Assembly (NCBI GenBank): GCA_965223755.1
Contig: CBDCXF010000002.1
Coordinates: forward strand, 186,001-250,000
Reading direction: 5' to 3'
Origin: CBDCXF01 sp965223755
GTDB lineage: Bacteria > Acidobacteriota > Thermoanaerobaculia > Multivoradales > JAHEKO01
DNA length: 64,000 nt
Part shown: positions 1-8,848 of the stretch, piece by piece
Position numbering within the stretch: the stretch's first letter is position 1
Layout: each line of letters begins with the position of its first letter
Translations under genes and position numbers: made by a program
The notes under the pieces: generated by a model
The model's database searches: none
Seen by the model: the letters and a program-made list of their open reading frames with translations, nothing else
What the model was told of the DNA's origin: nothing

Positions 1-261
1 GCCATCAGCCGCCGTGTCGACGGTGAGTTGGTCAGCGTCGACAGTGCCCGCGACCTGGAAACGCTGGATCCGCTTCTTTCCGGATTCGAGAAGATGCCGG
101 TGTTCTCCGTCGAAGATCTGGACTTGGCGCAACCGGCAACGGTCAAGGCCCGCGTCATCGAACGCCGCCGGCTCTGGCTGTGGATCATTCCAACCGTTTC
201 GGCGTCCGACTGGGTTGAGGCGGCGGTCGCCACCAACGAAGGAAACGAGCAAGAACCGTGA
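1..261 (+). CDS. DUF4390-like protein, 3' end only
   Basis: The reading frame is open from base 1 and gives the last 86 residues of a protein whose start lies outside the window. The visible part has the motif RRLWLWIIP near its end, then a short acidic tail. Genes for DUF4390 proteins typically stand immediately upstream of NtrY-type sensor kinases, and the stop codon here overlaps the kinase GTG start by 4 bases (GTGA), so the two are translationally coupled. The family call rests on this context plus the short basic/aromatic tail and is moderate. A role in the same signalling unit is an inference. Confidence 0.6.
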   Translation, partial: AISRRVDGELVSVDSARDLETLDPLLSGFEKMPVFSVEDLDLAQPATVKARVIERRRLWLWIIPTVSASDWVEAAVATNEGNEQEP

Positions 262-2417
262 GCCAACCGGGCAAACCCCCTCGCTCCCTGGACGGTCGCC
301 TGATTCTGCTCGGCGCCATCATCCTTCTCATCAGCCTGCCCCTGCTCTTCGATCTCTTCCAACGCCAAGCGGATCCCTTCGGCAGCTCAGGACTCGAGGG
401 CTCCACACTGTGGATTCTGCTGGCGGTGACGCTGGTCGCGGCGCTGGTGCTTCTCGCAGCAGTAGTGCGCACAGCGGTGCGGCTGTGGATGAAGCGGCGG
501 CACTTCGACCATGGCGTGTTCGGTTCCCTGTGGACCACCATCTACGGCGCCTCATTGATCGCCCTGGCTCTGTGGCTGGGGGTCGGCTACTTGATGATCA
601 AGGCCTTGGAGCGAGCCTGGTCGGACCCTGCAGTGCAAACGGTGCTGACTCAAGGCAACGCGCTGGCGCAGTCCTTCGCCAACGAAGTTGAGCAAACCAC
701 CGCGCGCGATGTGCGGCTGGTGGCCGACGCCACTCCCAGCAACCTGCTCGACCAAAGCCCCACCGGTCTCGGGACCACGCTGCGTGGTTTGCGCGAACGG
801 TTTGAACTCGATTATCTGGCCCTCTATGAAGGACGAGAGTTGGTCCACGCGGTACTCGACCCGCAAGCTGGCATCGGCACTCTGCCGGAACCGGGCACGA
901 CCTTCCTCGACAACGTCGCCGCCGCGGGCGAAGGGCTGCGCATGCCCCCGCGACAACGTGGCCGCCTGGTCATCGCCGGCCGTCGCCTGACCGAAACCGA
1001 CCCGCCATCGGTTCTCCTGGTCGGTAACGTTCTGGAACCACACGTCGTCGACCAGCGCCGATCGCTGCTCGAGTCCTATCAGGGATTGCGGCGACTCGAA
1101 CTGGACAAAGAAAAGTGGCTGGTTCTGGGCTACGGACTGTTGCTGTTGCTGGGCCTCCTTGGACCGGCGATCACCTTCTTGATTGCACGCGCCGTCGGCG
1201 ATCACTTCGACCGCTCGGTGGACGCCCTCGAAAGAGCCACCGATCGCTTGGCGCAAGGCGACTTGGAACACCGCATCGACACCGAGTCGGAAGACGAGTT
1301 AGGGCGACTGACCGCCCGCTTCAACGCCATGGCCGATGAACTCGAAGCGCGCGGATTGGCTCTGTCGAAAGCACACGCTGAAACCCAGACCGAGCGAGCT
1401 TTGGCACGAGCGGTCAACGAGGGCGTCGCGTCGGGCGTGATCGCCGTCGACAACTCGGGTCTGATCACGGTCATCAATAGAGCCGCACGCGAACTCCTCG
1501 CCCTCGGTTCGGAGCCGGTCTTGGATCAATCGGTGCGCGACATCCTGACTGCACGCGGCTTGGACGAAATCGCCGACATTGCAGAGGGCGCCGACGGAAG
1601 CAGCGACCGCCAGGAAATCCGCGCCGCAGTCGGCGGCCGCTGGAAGATGTTTGCCGCCACCCGTCGCGAACTGGTCGACACCGAGGGCCACCACAGCGGT
1701 CGCGTGGTTGTTTTGGAAGACCTCACCGACCTTATCCAGGCCAAAGAGAGTGGAGCCTGGCGCGACGCCGCGCGCAAAGTCGCCCACGAGATTCGCAACC
1801 CCCTGACGCCGATCCAACTCTCCGCTGAAAGGCTGAAGCGCAAGGCGGTTTCCGGGGACGCCGACCTCGCCGCCACGGTCCAAGAGGCCTCGGACACCAT
1901 CGTCGACGAAGTGCAGACCATGAAGCGGATGGTCGACGAATTCTCGCAATACGCTCGACTGCCCGCGCCCAACCCGGTGCCCACGGATGTCGACGAACTG
2001 CTGCAGACGACCGCGCGTTTCTACCGCGACATCAAACCGGGCGTGAACGTCGTCGCCCAGCCCAACGGCCAGATCGACGACGTCTTGATGGATTCCGACC
2101 AGATGCGCCGCGTTCTCAACAACCTGGTTGAGAACGCCGTTGACGCGGTCGCCGACACCGGCGAGCCGGGTACCGTCACCCTCGCCGCCCACCCGCTTGA
2201 GGGTGATCTGGTAATCGAAGTCAAGGACGACGGCGTGGGCCTCACGCAGGAGCAAAAAAGTCGCATGTTTTTGCCACACTTCTCCACCAAGAGGCGGGGC
2301 TCGGGATTGGGTCTGGCCATCGCCGAACGCATCGTCAGCGAGCATCGGGGACACATCGACGTGCGCGACAACCAGCCCCACGGCACGGTCGTTTCGGTCG
2401 TTCTACCCCGCAACTAG
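258..2417 (+). CDS. NtrY-like membrane sensor histidine kinase
   Basis: A 719-residue sensor kinase. Hydrophobic helices lie at about residues 14-32, 50-72 and 94-115. A long extracytoplasmic segment follows to about 285, then a fourth helix to about 310. After it come a HAMP linker (about 310-365), a PAS-like domain (about 385-485), a HisKA domain with the phospho-acceptor His510 in HEIRNPLTP, and a HATPase_c domain (N box NLVENAVDAV, G1 DDGVGL, G2 GSGLGLAIAERI). This order is that of NtrY, which senses nitrogen or redox state and phosphorylates an NtrX-type response regulator. No regulator gene is adjacent: yqeY follows. The GTG start is fixed by the 4-base overlap with the upstream stop. 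The ligand cannot be told from the sequence. Confidence 0.9.
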   Translation: MSQPGKPPRSLDGRLILLGAIILLISLPLLFDLFQRQADPFGSSGLEGSTLWILLAVTLVAALVLLAAVVRTAVRLWMKRRHFDHGVFGSLWTTIYGASLIALALWLGVGYLMIKALERAWSDPAVQTVLTQGNALAQSFANEVEQTTARDVRLVADATPSNLLDQSPTGLGTTLRGLRERFELDYLALYEGRELVHAVLDPQAGIGTLPEPGTTFLDNVAAAGEGLRMPPRQRGRLVIAGRRLTETDPPSVLLVGNVLEPHVVDQRRSLLESYQGLRRLELDKEKWLVLGYGLLLLLGLLGPAITFLIARAVGDHFDRSVDALERATDRLAQGDLEHRIDTESEDELGRLTARFNAMADELEARGLALSKAHAETQTERALARAVNEGVASGVIAVDNSGLITVINRAARELLALGSEPVLDQSVRDILTARGLDEIADIAEGADGSSDRQEIRAAVGGRWKMFAATRRELVDTEGHHSGRVVVLEDLTDLIQAKESGAWRDAARKVAHEIRNPLTPIQLSAERLKRKAVSGDADLAATVQEASDTIVDEVQTMKRMVDEFSQYARLPAPNPVPTDVDELLQTTARFYRDIKPGVNVVAQPNGQIDDVLMDSDQMRRVLNNLVENAVDAVADTGEPGTVTLAAHPLEGDLVIEVKDDGVGLTQEQKSRMFLPHFSTKRRGSGLGLAIAERIVSEHRGHIDVRDNQPHGTVVSVVLPRN

Positions 2418-2457
2418 TTGCGCCCGGCCGCCACTCGGTTCGACTCTCGGACAGCCG

Positions 2458-2463
2458 TATAAT
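2458..2463 (+). promoter_or_regulatory. -10 hexamer TATAAT, candidate leaderless promoter of yqeY
   Basis: A perfect TATAAT ends 6 bases before the yqeY ATG, so transcription would be expected to begin at or next to the start codon. No Shine-Dalgarno sequence precedes the ATG and no good -35 box is visible. The same spacing recurs before six other genes in the window. Confidence 0.6.
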
Positions 2464-2469
2464 TCACCG

Positions 2470-2934
2470 ATGACAGCACCCCCAACGATGGAGCCCATAG
2501 AACGGCTCCAAGAAGGCATCAAGAACGCCCTCAAAAGCGGCGACAAGATCCGTTCTTCCACCCTTCGCATGCTGCTCGCCGACGTCAAGAACGAAGCGAT
2601 CGCACAGGGCCGGGACCTGACCGACGACGACCTCGTCACCCTGGCGCGGCGGGGTATCAAACGGCGCAAAGAAGCAGCCAGCCAATACCGGGAAGGCGAT
2701 CGCGTCGAACTCGCCGAAAAAGAAGAGGCCGAAGCCGCGATCCTGGAAGAGTATTTGCCACCTCAGGTCGATGAGGAGATCTTGCGCGCCGCCATCCGGC
2801 AGTTCGTCGACGAGCAGGGCCTCGAAGGTCCGCGAGGCATCGGCGCGGTGATGAAAGAGATGATGTCGCGTTACGCGGGCCAAGCCGACGGTTCGGTCAT
2901 CAGCGCCATCGCCAAGGACATCCTCACTTCGTAA
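2470..2934 (+). CDS. yqeY: GatB/YqeY domain protein
   Basis: A 154-residue cytoplasmic protein of the YqeY family, which matches the C-terminal tRNA-binding domain of the amidotransferase subunit GatB. The family length is about 150 residues, so this copy is complete. Characteristic stretches are the SSTLRMLLADVKNEAI helix, the KRRKEAASQY segment and the acidic EYLPPQ turn. A role in tRNA or amidotransferase biology is assumed from homology; the precise role of free-standing YqeY is unsettled. It lies 52 bases after the kinase and 12 bases before selB, so it probably heads a short unit with selB. The ATG has no Shine-Dalgarno sequence and a TATAAT stands 6 bases upstream. Confidence 0.9.
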   Translation: MTAPPTMEPIERLQEGIKNALKSGDKIRSSTLRMLLADVKNEAIAQGRDLTDDDLVTLARRGIKRRKEAASQYREGDRVELAEKEEAEAAILEEYLPPQVDEEILRAAIRQFVDEQGLEGPRGIGAVMKEMMSRYAGQADGSVISAIAKDILTS

Positions 2935-2946
2935 ACGTCAACTCTG

Positions 2947-4893
2947 GTGTCCAAACTCATCGTCGGCACCGCCGGCCACGTGGACCACGGCAAGACCCGG
3001 TTGGTCGAGGCCCTGACGGGTATCGATTGCGACCGCTGGGAAGAGGAGAAGCGTCGCGGCATCACTCTGGACTTGGGATACGCCCACCTCACTGACGGTG
3101 ATGTCCAAATAGGCTTTGTCGACGTACCCGGACACCAGCGCTTTCTGCACAACGCCTTGGCGGGACTCGGAGGCATCCGTGCGTTGCTCCTGGTGGTGGA
3201 CGCGGGTGAAGGTGTGCGGCCGCAAACCATCGAGCACCTCGAGATTGCCGGGCTGCTGGCGATCGAACACCTGGTGGTAGCGATCACCAAGATCGACGCC
3301 GTAGAGCCTGACTGGGTCGAGCTGGTCCGTGACGAGGTGCGCGGCCTGTTGCAGCGCCACGGCTACTCCACCGCGCCGATTTTGACGGTCTCGGCTTTGT
3401 CAGGTGAGGGAGTTCAGGAGTTGGCCACGACGCTGCGCCAACTCGCGATCGACCTCGGGCATAGGCCGCCGCGGCCGCTACGCATCCCCGTCGATCGCGC
3501 CTTTCAGGTGCGTGGACAAGGCACCATTGTCACCGGGTCGCTGGTCGAGGGTATGGTGAGTGTCAGCGAGGAACTGGCGATCGACGAAGGTCAACGCACT
3601 GTGCGTGTGCGTAAGATCGAGGTCCACGGACAAGAGCGAGATCAAGCCAGCAGCGGCGAGCGCATTGCCCTGCAGGTCGCCGGAGCGGCACCGCAAGAGG
3701 TGCAGAGAGGCACGCAACTGACCCGATCGGGCAGCTATTCGGCGTCGCGCTCGTTCGCGGCACGGTTGACGCTTCTGCCCTCGGCGGCGCCACTGGAGTC
3801 CTCTCAGGACTTGCGCATGCATCTTTTTGCCGCCGAGCTGGCGGCGCGCCTTCGCCCGCTCGACGGCCCCATTACGCCGGGAGCCAGCGGTTGGGTGGAA
3901 GGAGTCCTCGCTCGCCGCGTTCCCATCGCCGTAGGAGACCGAGCCATCGTTCGCCGACCCTCGCCGAAGGCCACTTTGGGCGGACTGCTTGTCGTCGACC
4001 CTCTCTGGCATCGGCCGCGCGGCAAGCGACTGGCAACGGCGATGCGCTGCCTCGCGGCCTCGAGCGACACCATCGACACCACCCAGCAGATCCTCTTGTG
4101 GGCCGAAGCCGGACGGTTGGGCGGAATCTCCGCTGGCGACGCAGCACGGGCGCTCGGCGTTTCAAAGGAAGAGGCCGCACGCGTTATTCAGCGAATAGCC
4201 CAGGACGGCCGCCTCCTGCAAATCCCATCCCCAAACTCGACTTCCCCAGACTCAACTTCCCCAGACTCGATTCCCATAGACGCGACCTGGATCTCACCGG
4301 CCGTGTTTCAGGATCTTTCAGAGCAAACCAACTCGCTGCTGAAGCAATTCCACCGGCGGAACCCCATGGAACCGGGCCTGTCCAAGGCGGAGTTCGTGCG
4401 CCGACTCTTGGCTCGGGCACCAGATGCGCAGAGCTACCTGCAGCTTCTGGCCGACTCCAGAGCCATTTCGGTTGACGCCGAACACGTCAACCTGCCCGGT
4501 CGGGCACCGGCGCTCGATTCCGGTCAAGAACGGCTCGCCGAAAAGCTCGAGAAGCGGCTCTCCGACCTCGCCTTTGCGGTGCCTTCGCCACGACAACTGG
4601 CCGAGCAACTTCAAGCCAATCCGAAGGTCGTTGAAGGTCTCCTCCACCATCTGCGCCGCCAAGGTCGAGCGGTCAAATTGTCGTCGGGACTGTGGGTGGG
4701 CACATCGACGCTCGATCGCGTCACCGAAGACCTCCGCCAAAGCGGGTGGTCGACGTTCACCGTGGGTGAATTCAAGCAGCGCTACGATCTCACCCGAAAA
4801 TGGGCGATCCCGGTCCTGGAGTATCTGGACAAAATGCGCGTCACGGCGAGGCAGGGCAACAATCGAGTGATCCTCCCGGCCAAGCCGCGATAG
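2947..4893 (+). CDS. selB: Selenocysteine-specific elongation factor SelB
   Basis: A 648-residue GTPase that delivers selenocysteyl-tRNA to UGA codons on ribosomes. The N-terminus has G1 GHVDHGKT, the switch region RRGITLDLGYAHL, G3 DVPGHQRF and G4 TKID. EF-Tu-like beta domains follow to about residue 380, then winged-helix repeats that bind the SECIS hairpin in the mRNA. Length is normal. A GTG start is used, 12 bases after yqeY. Residues about 428-442 are an unusual Ser/Pro-rich linker encoded by three 15-base repeats. selA, selD and selC are not in the window, but the gene implies that the organism makes selenoproteins. I found no convincing selenoprotein here. Confidence 0.95.
   Translation: MSKLIVGTAGHVDHGKTRLVEALTGIDCDRWEEEKRRGITLDLGYAHLTDGDVQIGFVDVPGHQRFLHNALAGLGGIRALLLVVDAGEGVRPQTIEHLEIAGLLAIEHLVVAITKIDAVEPDWVELVRDEVRGLLQRHGYSTAPILTVSALSGEGVQELATTLRQLAIDLGHRPPRPLRIPVDRAFQVRGQGTIVTGSLVEGMVSVSEELAIDEGQRTVRVRKIEVHGQERDQASSGERIALQVAGAAPQEVQRGTQLTRSGSYSASRSFAARLTLLPSAAPLESSQDLRMHLFAAELAARLRPLDGPITPGASGWVEGVLARRVPIAVGDRAIVRRPSPKATLGGLLVVDPLWHRPRGKRLATAMRCLAASSDTIDTTQQILLWAEAGRLGGISAGDAARALGVSKEEAARVIQRIAQDGRLLQIPSPNSTSPDSTSPDSIPIDATWISPAVFQDLSEQTNSLLKQFHRRNPMEPGLSKAEFVRRLLARAPDAQSYLQLLADSRAISVDAEHVNLPGRAPALDSGQERLAEKLEKRLSDLAFAVPSPRQLAEQLQANPKVVEGLLHHLRRQGRAVKLSSGLWVGTSTLDRVTEDLRQSGWSTFTVGEFKQRYDLTRKWAIPVLEYLDKMRVTARQGNNRVILPAKPR
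4229..4273. repeat. Three 15-base tandem repeats inside selB
   Basis: Units CCCCAAACTCGACTT, CCCCAGACTCAACTT and CCCCAGACTCGATTC run head to tail in the selB frame and encode a Ser/Pro/Asp linker between winged-helix domains. The reverse complement contains GAGTCTGGGG, close to the core of the minisatellites around 5.3 and 6.0 kb. Confidence 0.75.
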
Positions 4894-4927
4894 CCGGTCG
4901 GCTGCCCGGCCACTAGACTTCGGCCAA

Positions 4928-5326
4928 ATGAGACTGAAAGACTTCGCTCTCTTCGTTCTGCGCGTTGGCATCGGTGGCGCCATGCTCTACAGCCACGGAA
5001 TCCCGAAAATTCTCAACTTCACCCAGTTGTCCGGGAGTTTTCCCGATCCGCTCGGCGTCGGTTCGACTACCAGTCTGGTCCTCGCCATTGGGGCTGAGGT
5101 GGTTGCAGCGCTGGCTCTGATTCTGGGGTTCTATGGGCGATGGGCCGCGGCGATTCTGACCATCAACATGGCCGTGGCGGCATTTATCTTCCGCGCCGGC
5201 GAGTCATTCGCCGATCGAGAGCTGGCGATCGTCTACTTGATTCCGTTTGTAGCTTTGATGATCGCCGGTACGGGAAGTTGGTCGGTGACGCGCCCCAAGC
5301 GCAGCTTGTCCGGACCGGTCGCCTAG
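4928..5326 (+). CDS. DoxX family membrane protein
   Basis: A 132-residue integral membrane protein with four predicted helices. The N-terminal LRVGIGGAMLYSHGIPKILNF is the usual DoxX opening, and the length is normal. DoxX proteins are linked to quinone or thiol redox chemistry (thiosulfate:quinone oxidoreductase subunit, MmpL/SodA-associated DoxX), but most members have no defined reaction. The gene starts 34 bases after selB. A TAGACT hexamer lies 8 bases before the ATG with no Shine-Dalgarno, a looser version of the leaderless arrangement seen at yqeY. The stop codon TAG is also the first base triplet of a downstream minisatellite. Confidence 0.85.
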   Translation: MRLKDFALFVLRVGIGGAMLYSHGIPKILNFTQLSGSFPDPLGVGSTTSLVLAIGAEVVAALALILGFYGRWAAAILTINMAVAAFIFRAGESFADRELAIVYLIPFVALMIAGTGSWSVTRPKRSLSGPVA

Positions 5327-5420
5327 TCTGGTTGCCCGGTCTGGTTGCCCAGTCTGGTTGCCAGTCTGGTCGCCCAGTCTGGTCGCCCAATTTGGCCATC
5401 TAGCCTGCTCATCCAACCTG
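5325..5420. repeat. Degenerate minisatellite with AGTCTGGTTGCCC units
   Basis: About five to six imperfect 12-14-base units built on AGTCTGGTYGCCC run from the doxX stop codon to near the end of the alkyl-transferase gene. They decay into ATTTGGCCATC and CCTGCTCATCC. No gene or clear terminator is seen in this gap. Confidence 0.7.
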
Positions 5421-5439
5421 GCGCACCCTCCCCGAGACG

Positions 5440-5973
5440 CTACTGACGGCGCCGCGGCAATGGACAAAGCAGCGCCCCCTCGTGCACCAGCAGCCACTCT
5501 TTGACATCGAGCCCACCGCCGAAGCCGACCAAGGATCCATCGCCGCCGATGACACGATGGCAAGGCACGACGATGGGAATGGGGTTGTCGCCGTTGGCGC
5601 GTCCGACCGCGCGTGCAGCTTCCAGCTCAGACACAATTACCGCGATGTCGCCGTAGCTGCGGGTCTGGCCATAGGGAATCTCAAGGAGCTGGTTCCAGAC
5701 CTTGCGTTCAAACTCAGGGCCGCGCAGATCCAGAGCCAAGTCAAAGCGGCGGCGTTCGCCGGAAAAGTACTCTCCAAGCTGGCGGCATACTTCACTCGGC
5801 GCTTCCTCGTCATGCGATGGTTCAAAACCGATCGCCGCCAGCGAATCGATCCAATGGGGCAGCGAATCGTACTTGCGCAAAAACTCGATGCGCAGCAAGC
5901 TCCCGCCGGCGCCGGTCACGATGCCGAGCTGGCCAACCGGGGAATCCATTGTCGCGTAGTGGACCGTTTCCAT
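5440..5973 (-). CDS. ogt: Methylated-DNA--protein-cysteine S-methyltransferase
   Basis: A 177-residue O6-alkylguanine-DNA alkyltransferase, a suicide repair protein that moves the alkyl group from DNA to its own cysteine. The active-site motif PCHRVIG is present with Cys138. The DNA-binding helix with YGQTRSYGDIA precedes it, and the N-terminal ribonuclease-like subdomain (about 1-80) is intact. Length fits Ogt rather than the Ada fusion. A GAGAAG stretch lies before the ATG. The gene is on the opposite strand to its neighbours and both of its flanks consist of short degenerate tandem repeats, which is unusual for a housekeeping repair gene. Confidence 0.92.
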   Translation of the reverse strand: METVHYATMDSPVGQLGIVTGAGGSLLRIEFLRKYDSLPHWIDSLAAIGFEPSHDEEAPSEVCRQLGEYFSGERRRFDLALDLRGPEFERKVWNQLLEIPYGQTRSYGDIAVIVSELEAARAVGRANGDNPIPIVVPCHRVIGGDGSLVGFGGGLDVKEWLLVHEGALLCPLPRRRQ

Positions 5974-5989
5974 CGGCTTCTCAAATCAA

Positions 5990-6130
5990 GTCCAGACGGC
6001 CCAATCCAGAAGGCCCCGTTCAGGTGGCCCAGTTAGGTGGCCAGTTCAGGTGGCCAGCTCAGGAAGCCAGTCAGGAGAGCCTATCTAGGAAGGCCAGTCT
6101 AGGAAGGCCAGTCTAGGAAGCTAGTGTAGT
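5990..6130. repeat. Degenerate minisatellite with GGCCAGTCTAGGAA units
   Basis: Roughly ten imperfect 12-15-base units, best preserved as GGCCAGTCTAGGAA (twice, about 6090-6120) and GGCCAGTTCAGGT. They fill most of the gap between the alkyl-transferase start and the first VWA gene. The core CCAGTCT is shared with the repeat on the other side of the alkyl-transferase gene. Nothing else is apparent in this 277-base gap. Confidence 0.7.
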
Positions 6131-6250
6131 GCAGCATTTTTCCAAGCTCTGCGGCATACCTCTTGCACATTGGCGCAAATTGGCGCACATTGGACGCATA
6201 ACTGGCCTTGGCTCCAACTCGACTCCAAATCGAAGCGACGACTCGACAAC

Positions 6251-8848
6251 ATGCACATTCTTCGAACCCTTTTTGCAGCCCTCGTGCTTTTTGGCGGGGT
6301 ACTGCCGCCGGCGCATTCGCAGCAGACTCCGCCGAACGAGTCAGATCAACGGCCAACGTACTTTTACATCGACGCTGAACTCGCCCGCAGTTCCGAAATC
6401 CTTTCCGTAGCGACAGCTCTGGCCGAGCGTAGCGAGATTCTGGCCGAGCGAGGTGAGGTCGTGGTCGTCGTCGCTGACCCCGAGCCACGCATTCACTTTC
6501 GCGGCAGCGACCCCTTGGAGGTTCGCCAAGGCCTCTCCACGCTTGGGTTGCGGACCTTCGGTGACGCGCGCATAGCCAACCACCGTGAGGAGTTCGCCGA
6601 GGCCGGAGCGGCGGCCACGGCATCGATCGAGGTCCGCTCCGAGGCCGCCCGTTCCGAGGCCGATCTGCTGCGGTCGCGAATCGAGACTTTGGTGCTGTGG
6701 ATGGCCGACCACGCTCCAGGACCGAGCGGTGCGTCTCTCCTCCTCTTCGAGCCGGCGATCGGAATCGATCCTGAGGACTTTTACCAAACTACGTCCAGCA
6801 TGCCGCTGGTGATGGAACGGGAAGTCAGATTGGTTGCAACCGCGTACGGTTGGACCGTCGCGCCCATCATTCCCTACAGCGAACCTGAGCGCAGTATTGC
6901 GCCGATCGGCCCGTCGGCGGTCGGCGTTCGCGTCGGCATTCCCTGGCAAGGCACCGACACCAGCTTCAATCCCGATCTCAAGCTTGAGCCCGACCTCGAC
7001 GCTCACCAGCGTCTGGCAACCGATCCGAGCTTGGTGGTTCAAGCAGAAAGTGATTGGGGTCCGGTACTGCGGCAACTGCATGCGGCGGCTGGGGCCATGA
7101 CACTCGACCGGGAATCTGCGACGCTCGCCAGCGACACGGTCATTCGAGCCCGCGGCCGCGCTTTTCTGCGCGGAGACGATGAGGGAGCATTGCCGATCGA
7201 TGCCACGCTGAGAGCAGCCGAGTCGGGATTCGACCTCGCCGTCGCCATCGACCCGGAAGCCGTCTTTACGAGCGACTCCCCGGTGTGGCTGCACGTGCTC
7301 GCCTACGACGAGTTCGAACGTGCCAATCTCACCAGCCATCGCTGGCCGGCAGGCACGACGAGTTGGAACTCTCGGCAGTCGATTCCTCGAGACGCCGACC
7401 AGATCGTGGTGTTCGTCGGTTCTGAAGACGCTTCGTTGTGGGGAATGGCCTTCGCGACCGAACGCGTCGATCGGTCGAACTCGTTGGCTGAGGCCGCACC
7501 GTCGCTGACGATCCCGAACTTGCCCGCGATCGGACTTACCGGGCGCCAACGCTTCACCGTGGAGTCGGCACCGGAAGTCGCCGCTATCGAGGTCCTCCTC
7601 GACGGCCGCAGAGTCGATTCCGACGGCCGCAGACCCTTCGAGGTTTCGATCCAGTTGGGGAAAGCGGCGGTTGAACACAGCCTCGTCATCATCGGCTACG
7701 ACGAAGACGACAATGAGATCGCCCGCACCGGACGTACGCTCAATTCCGCCGACCGCTTCAGCGTCGAGATTGTCTCGCCCCTGCGTTTGAGCGCCGGTGC
7801 AGTGGATGTCGTGGCGCAGGTGACCACTCCGAACGACCGCGACTTGCGAGCGGTCGATTTCTACTGGCAGACCCGTCATTTGGGCACCAGTACCGAGGCC
7901 CCACATCGCCAGCGAGTGTTGGTGCCGCTGGACGCCAAAGAAGACGGATACGTGCGGGCGGTCGCCACTCTAGAAGACGGTCGTGTGGCCGAAGATATTC
8001 TTCTCGCCGGTCGAGAGAACTTCACTACCGCCGTCACCGTCGAGTTGATGGAACTCTACGTCGTGGTTACCGACCAAGACGAGCGGCCGGTGCGCAATCT
8101 CGGGGAGGACGCCTTCGAGATTCTTGAAAACAGCCGGCAGCAAGAAATCGAGCATTTTCGCGTCGCCGGCGACTTGCCTTTGACCGTCGGCCTGGCGATC
8201 GACTCGTCCCTGTCGCTGTTTCGCAAACTCCCGGAAGTGCAACGGGCAGCCACCAGCTTTGTGCGCAATCTGGTTTCCAATCGCGACCGCGCATTTCTGG
8301 TCGGATTCGGCGATCGAGCTCGCCTCGAACAACCACCGACATGGGATTTGAATGGCGTCGCTGGCGCCATCTCCCGGCTTGAGCCTTCCGGCAACACCGC
8401 GGTCTGGGAAGCGATCAACTTTTCTCTGGGGCAACTTGAGGCAGTCAGCGGCCGGCGCGCGCTGGTTGTTTTTTACGACGGCGACGACGAAGACCTTTCC
8501 TTCAACTTCTCCACCACTCTGGAGCGAGCGCGTAGAAGCCGCCTTCCGGTGTACCTGGTGGTTCTCAACGACGAAGCCGCGCGCACCCAGGGAAAGGGCT
8601 TCGCCGTGCGCTCGCGCATCGGCAGGCTCGAGAAGCTCGCCGCCGCAGGCGGCGGCAAAGTGTTCTATGTCAGAACCGATGACGACCTCGAACCGGTCTT
8701 TCGCCAGATCGGGGAGGAACTGCGTTCGCACTACCTGCTCGCCTACTACCCAGAAGATCCATCACTGCAACCGGAATGGCGTCCGGTCCGAGTGGGCATC
8801 ACCCGCGACGGCCTCAAGGCCCGCACCGTCGAAGGCTACGTGCGGTGA
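6251..8848 (+). CDS. Secreted VWA-domain protein (VWFA-related), first of three
   Basis: An 865-residue exported protein. I chose the ATG at 6251 because it starts a clean signal peptide (MHILRTLFAALVLFGG, cleavage near AHSQQ); the frame is open further upstream but lacks signal character. The middle holds beta-rich Ig-like segments, and the C-terminal third is a von Willebrand factor A domain with MIDAS residues DSSLS at about 651-655 and YDGDDED further on. It resembles the 'VWFA-related' family abundant in Acidobacteriota. Metal-dependent adhesion or complex assembly in the periplasm or at the surface is inferred. Its stop overlaps the next start by 4 bases (GTGA), so the three VWA genes form an operon. 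The first 400 residues match no family I recognise. Confidence 0.85.
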   Translation: MHILRTLFAALVLFGGVLPPAHSQQTPPNESDQRPTYFYIDAELARSSEILSVATALAERSEILAERGEVVVVVADPEPRIHFRGSDPLEVRQGLSTLGLRTFGDARIANHREEFAEAGAAATASIEVRSEAARSEADLLRSRIETLVLWMADHAPGPSGASLLLFEPAIGIDPEDFYQTTSSMPLVMEREVRLVATAYGWTVAPIIPYSEPERSIAPIGPSAVGVRVGIPWQGTDTSFNPDLKLEPDLDAHQRLATDPSLVVQAESDWGPVLRQLHAAAGAMTLDRESATLASDTVIRARGRAFLRGDDEGALPIDATLRAAESGFDLAVAIDPEAVFTSDSPVWLHVLAYDEFERANLTSHRWPAGTTSWNSRQSIPRDADQIVVFVGSEDASLWGMAFATERVDRSNSLAEAAPSLTIPNLPAIGLTGRQRFTVESAPEVAAIEVLLDGRRVDSDGRRPFEVSIQLGKAAVEHSLVIIGYDEDDNEIARTGRTLNSADRFSVEIVSPLRLSAGAVDVVAQVTTPNDRDLRAVDFYWQTRHLGTSTEAPHRQRVLVPLDAKEDGYVRAVATLEDGRVAEDILLAGRENFTTAVTVELMELYVVVTDQDERPVRNLGEDAFEILENSRQQEIEHFRVAGDLPLTVGLAIDSSLSLFRKLPEVQRAATSFVRNLVSNRDRAFLVGFGDRARLEQPPTWDLNGVAGAISRLEPSGNTAVWEAINFSLGQLEAVSGRRALVVFYDGDDEDLSFNFSTTLERARRSRLPVYLVVLNDEAARTQGKGFAVRSRIGRLEKLAAAGGGKVFYVRTDDDLEPVFRQIGEELRSHYLLAYYPEDPSLQPEWRPVRVGITRDGLKARTVEGYVR

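Noticed and set aside
1299..2381. A 360-codon frame antisense to the NtrY-like kinase
   Set aside because: Lies wholly across conserved HAMP/HisKA/HATPase sequence; a codon-bias shadow.
5325..6130. CRISPR array near the alkyl-transferase gene
   Set aside because: Units are 12-15 bases, imperfect and directly adjacent, with no spacers and no cas genes.
6341..7906. A 521-codon open frame antisense to the first VWA gene
   Set aside because: High GC lengthens antisense frames. It has no recognisable domain, while the sense frame has a signal peptide and a VWA domain.
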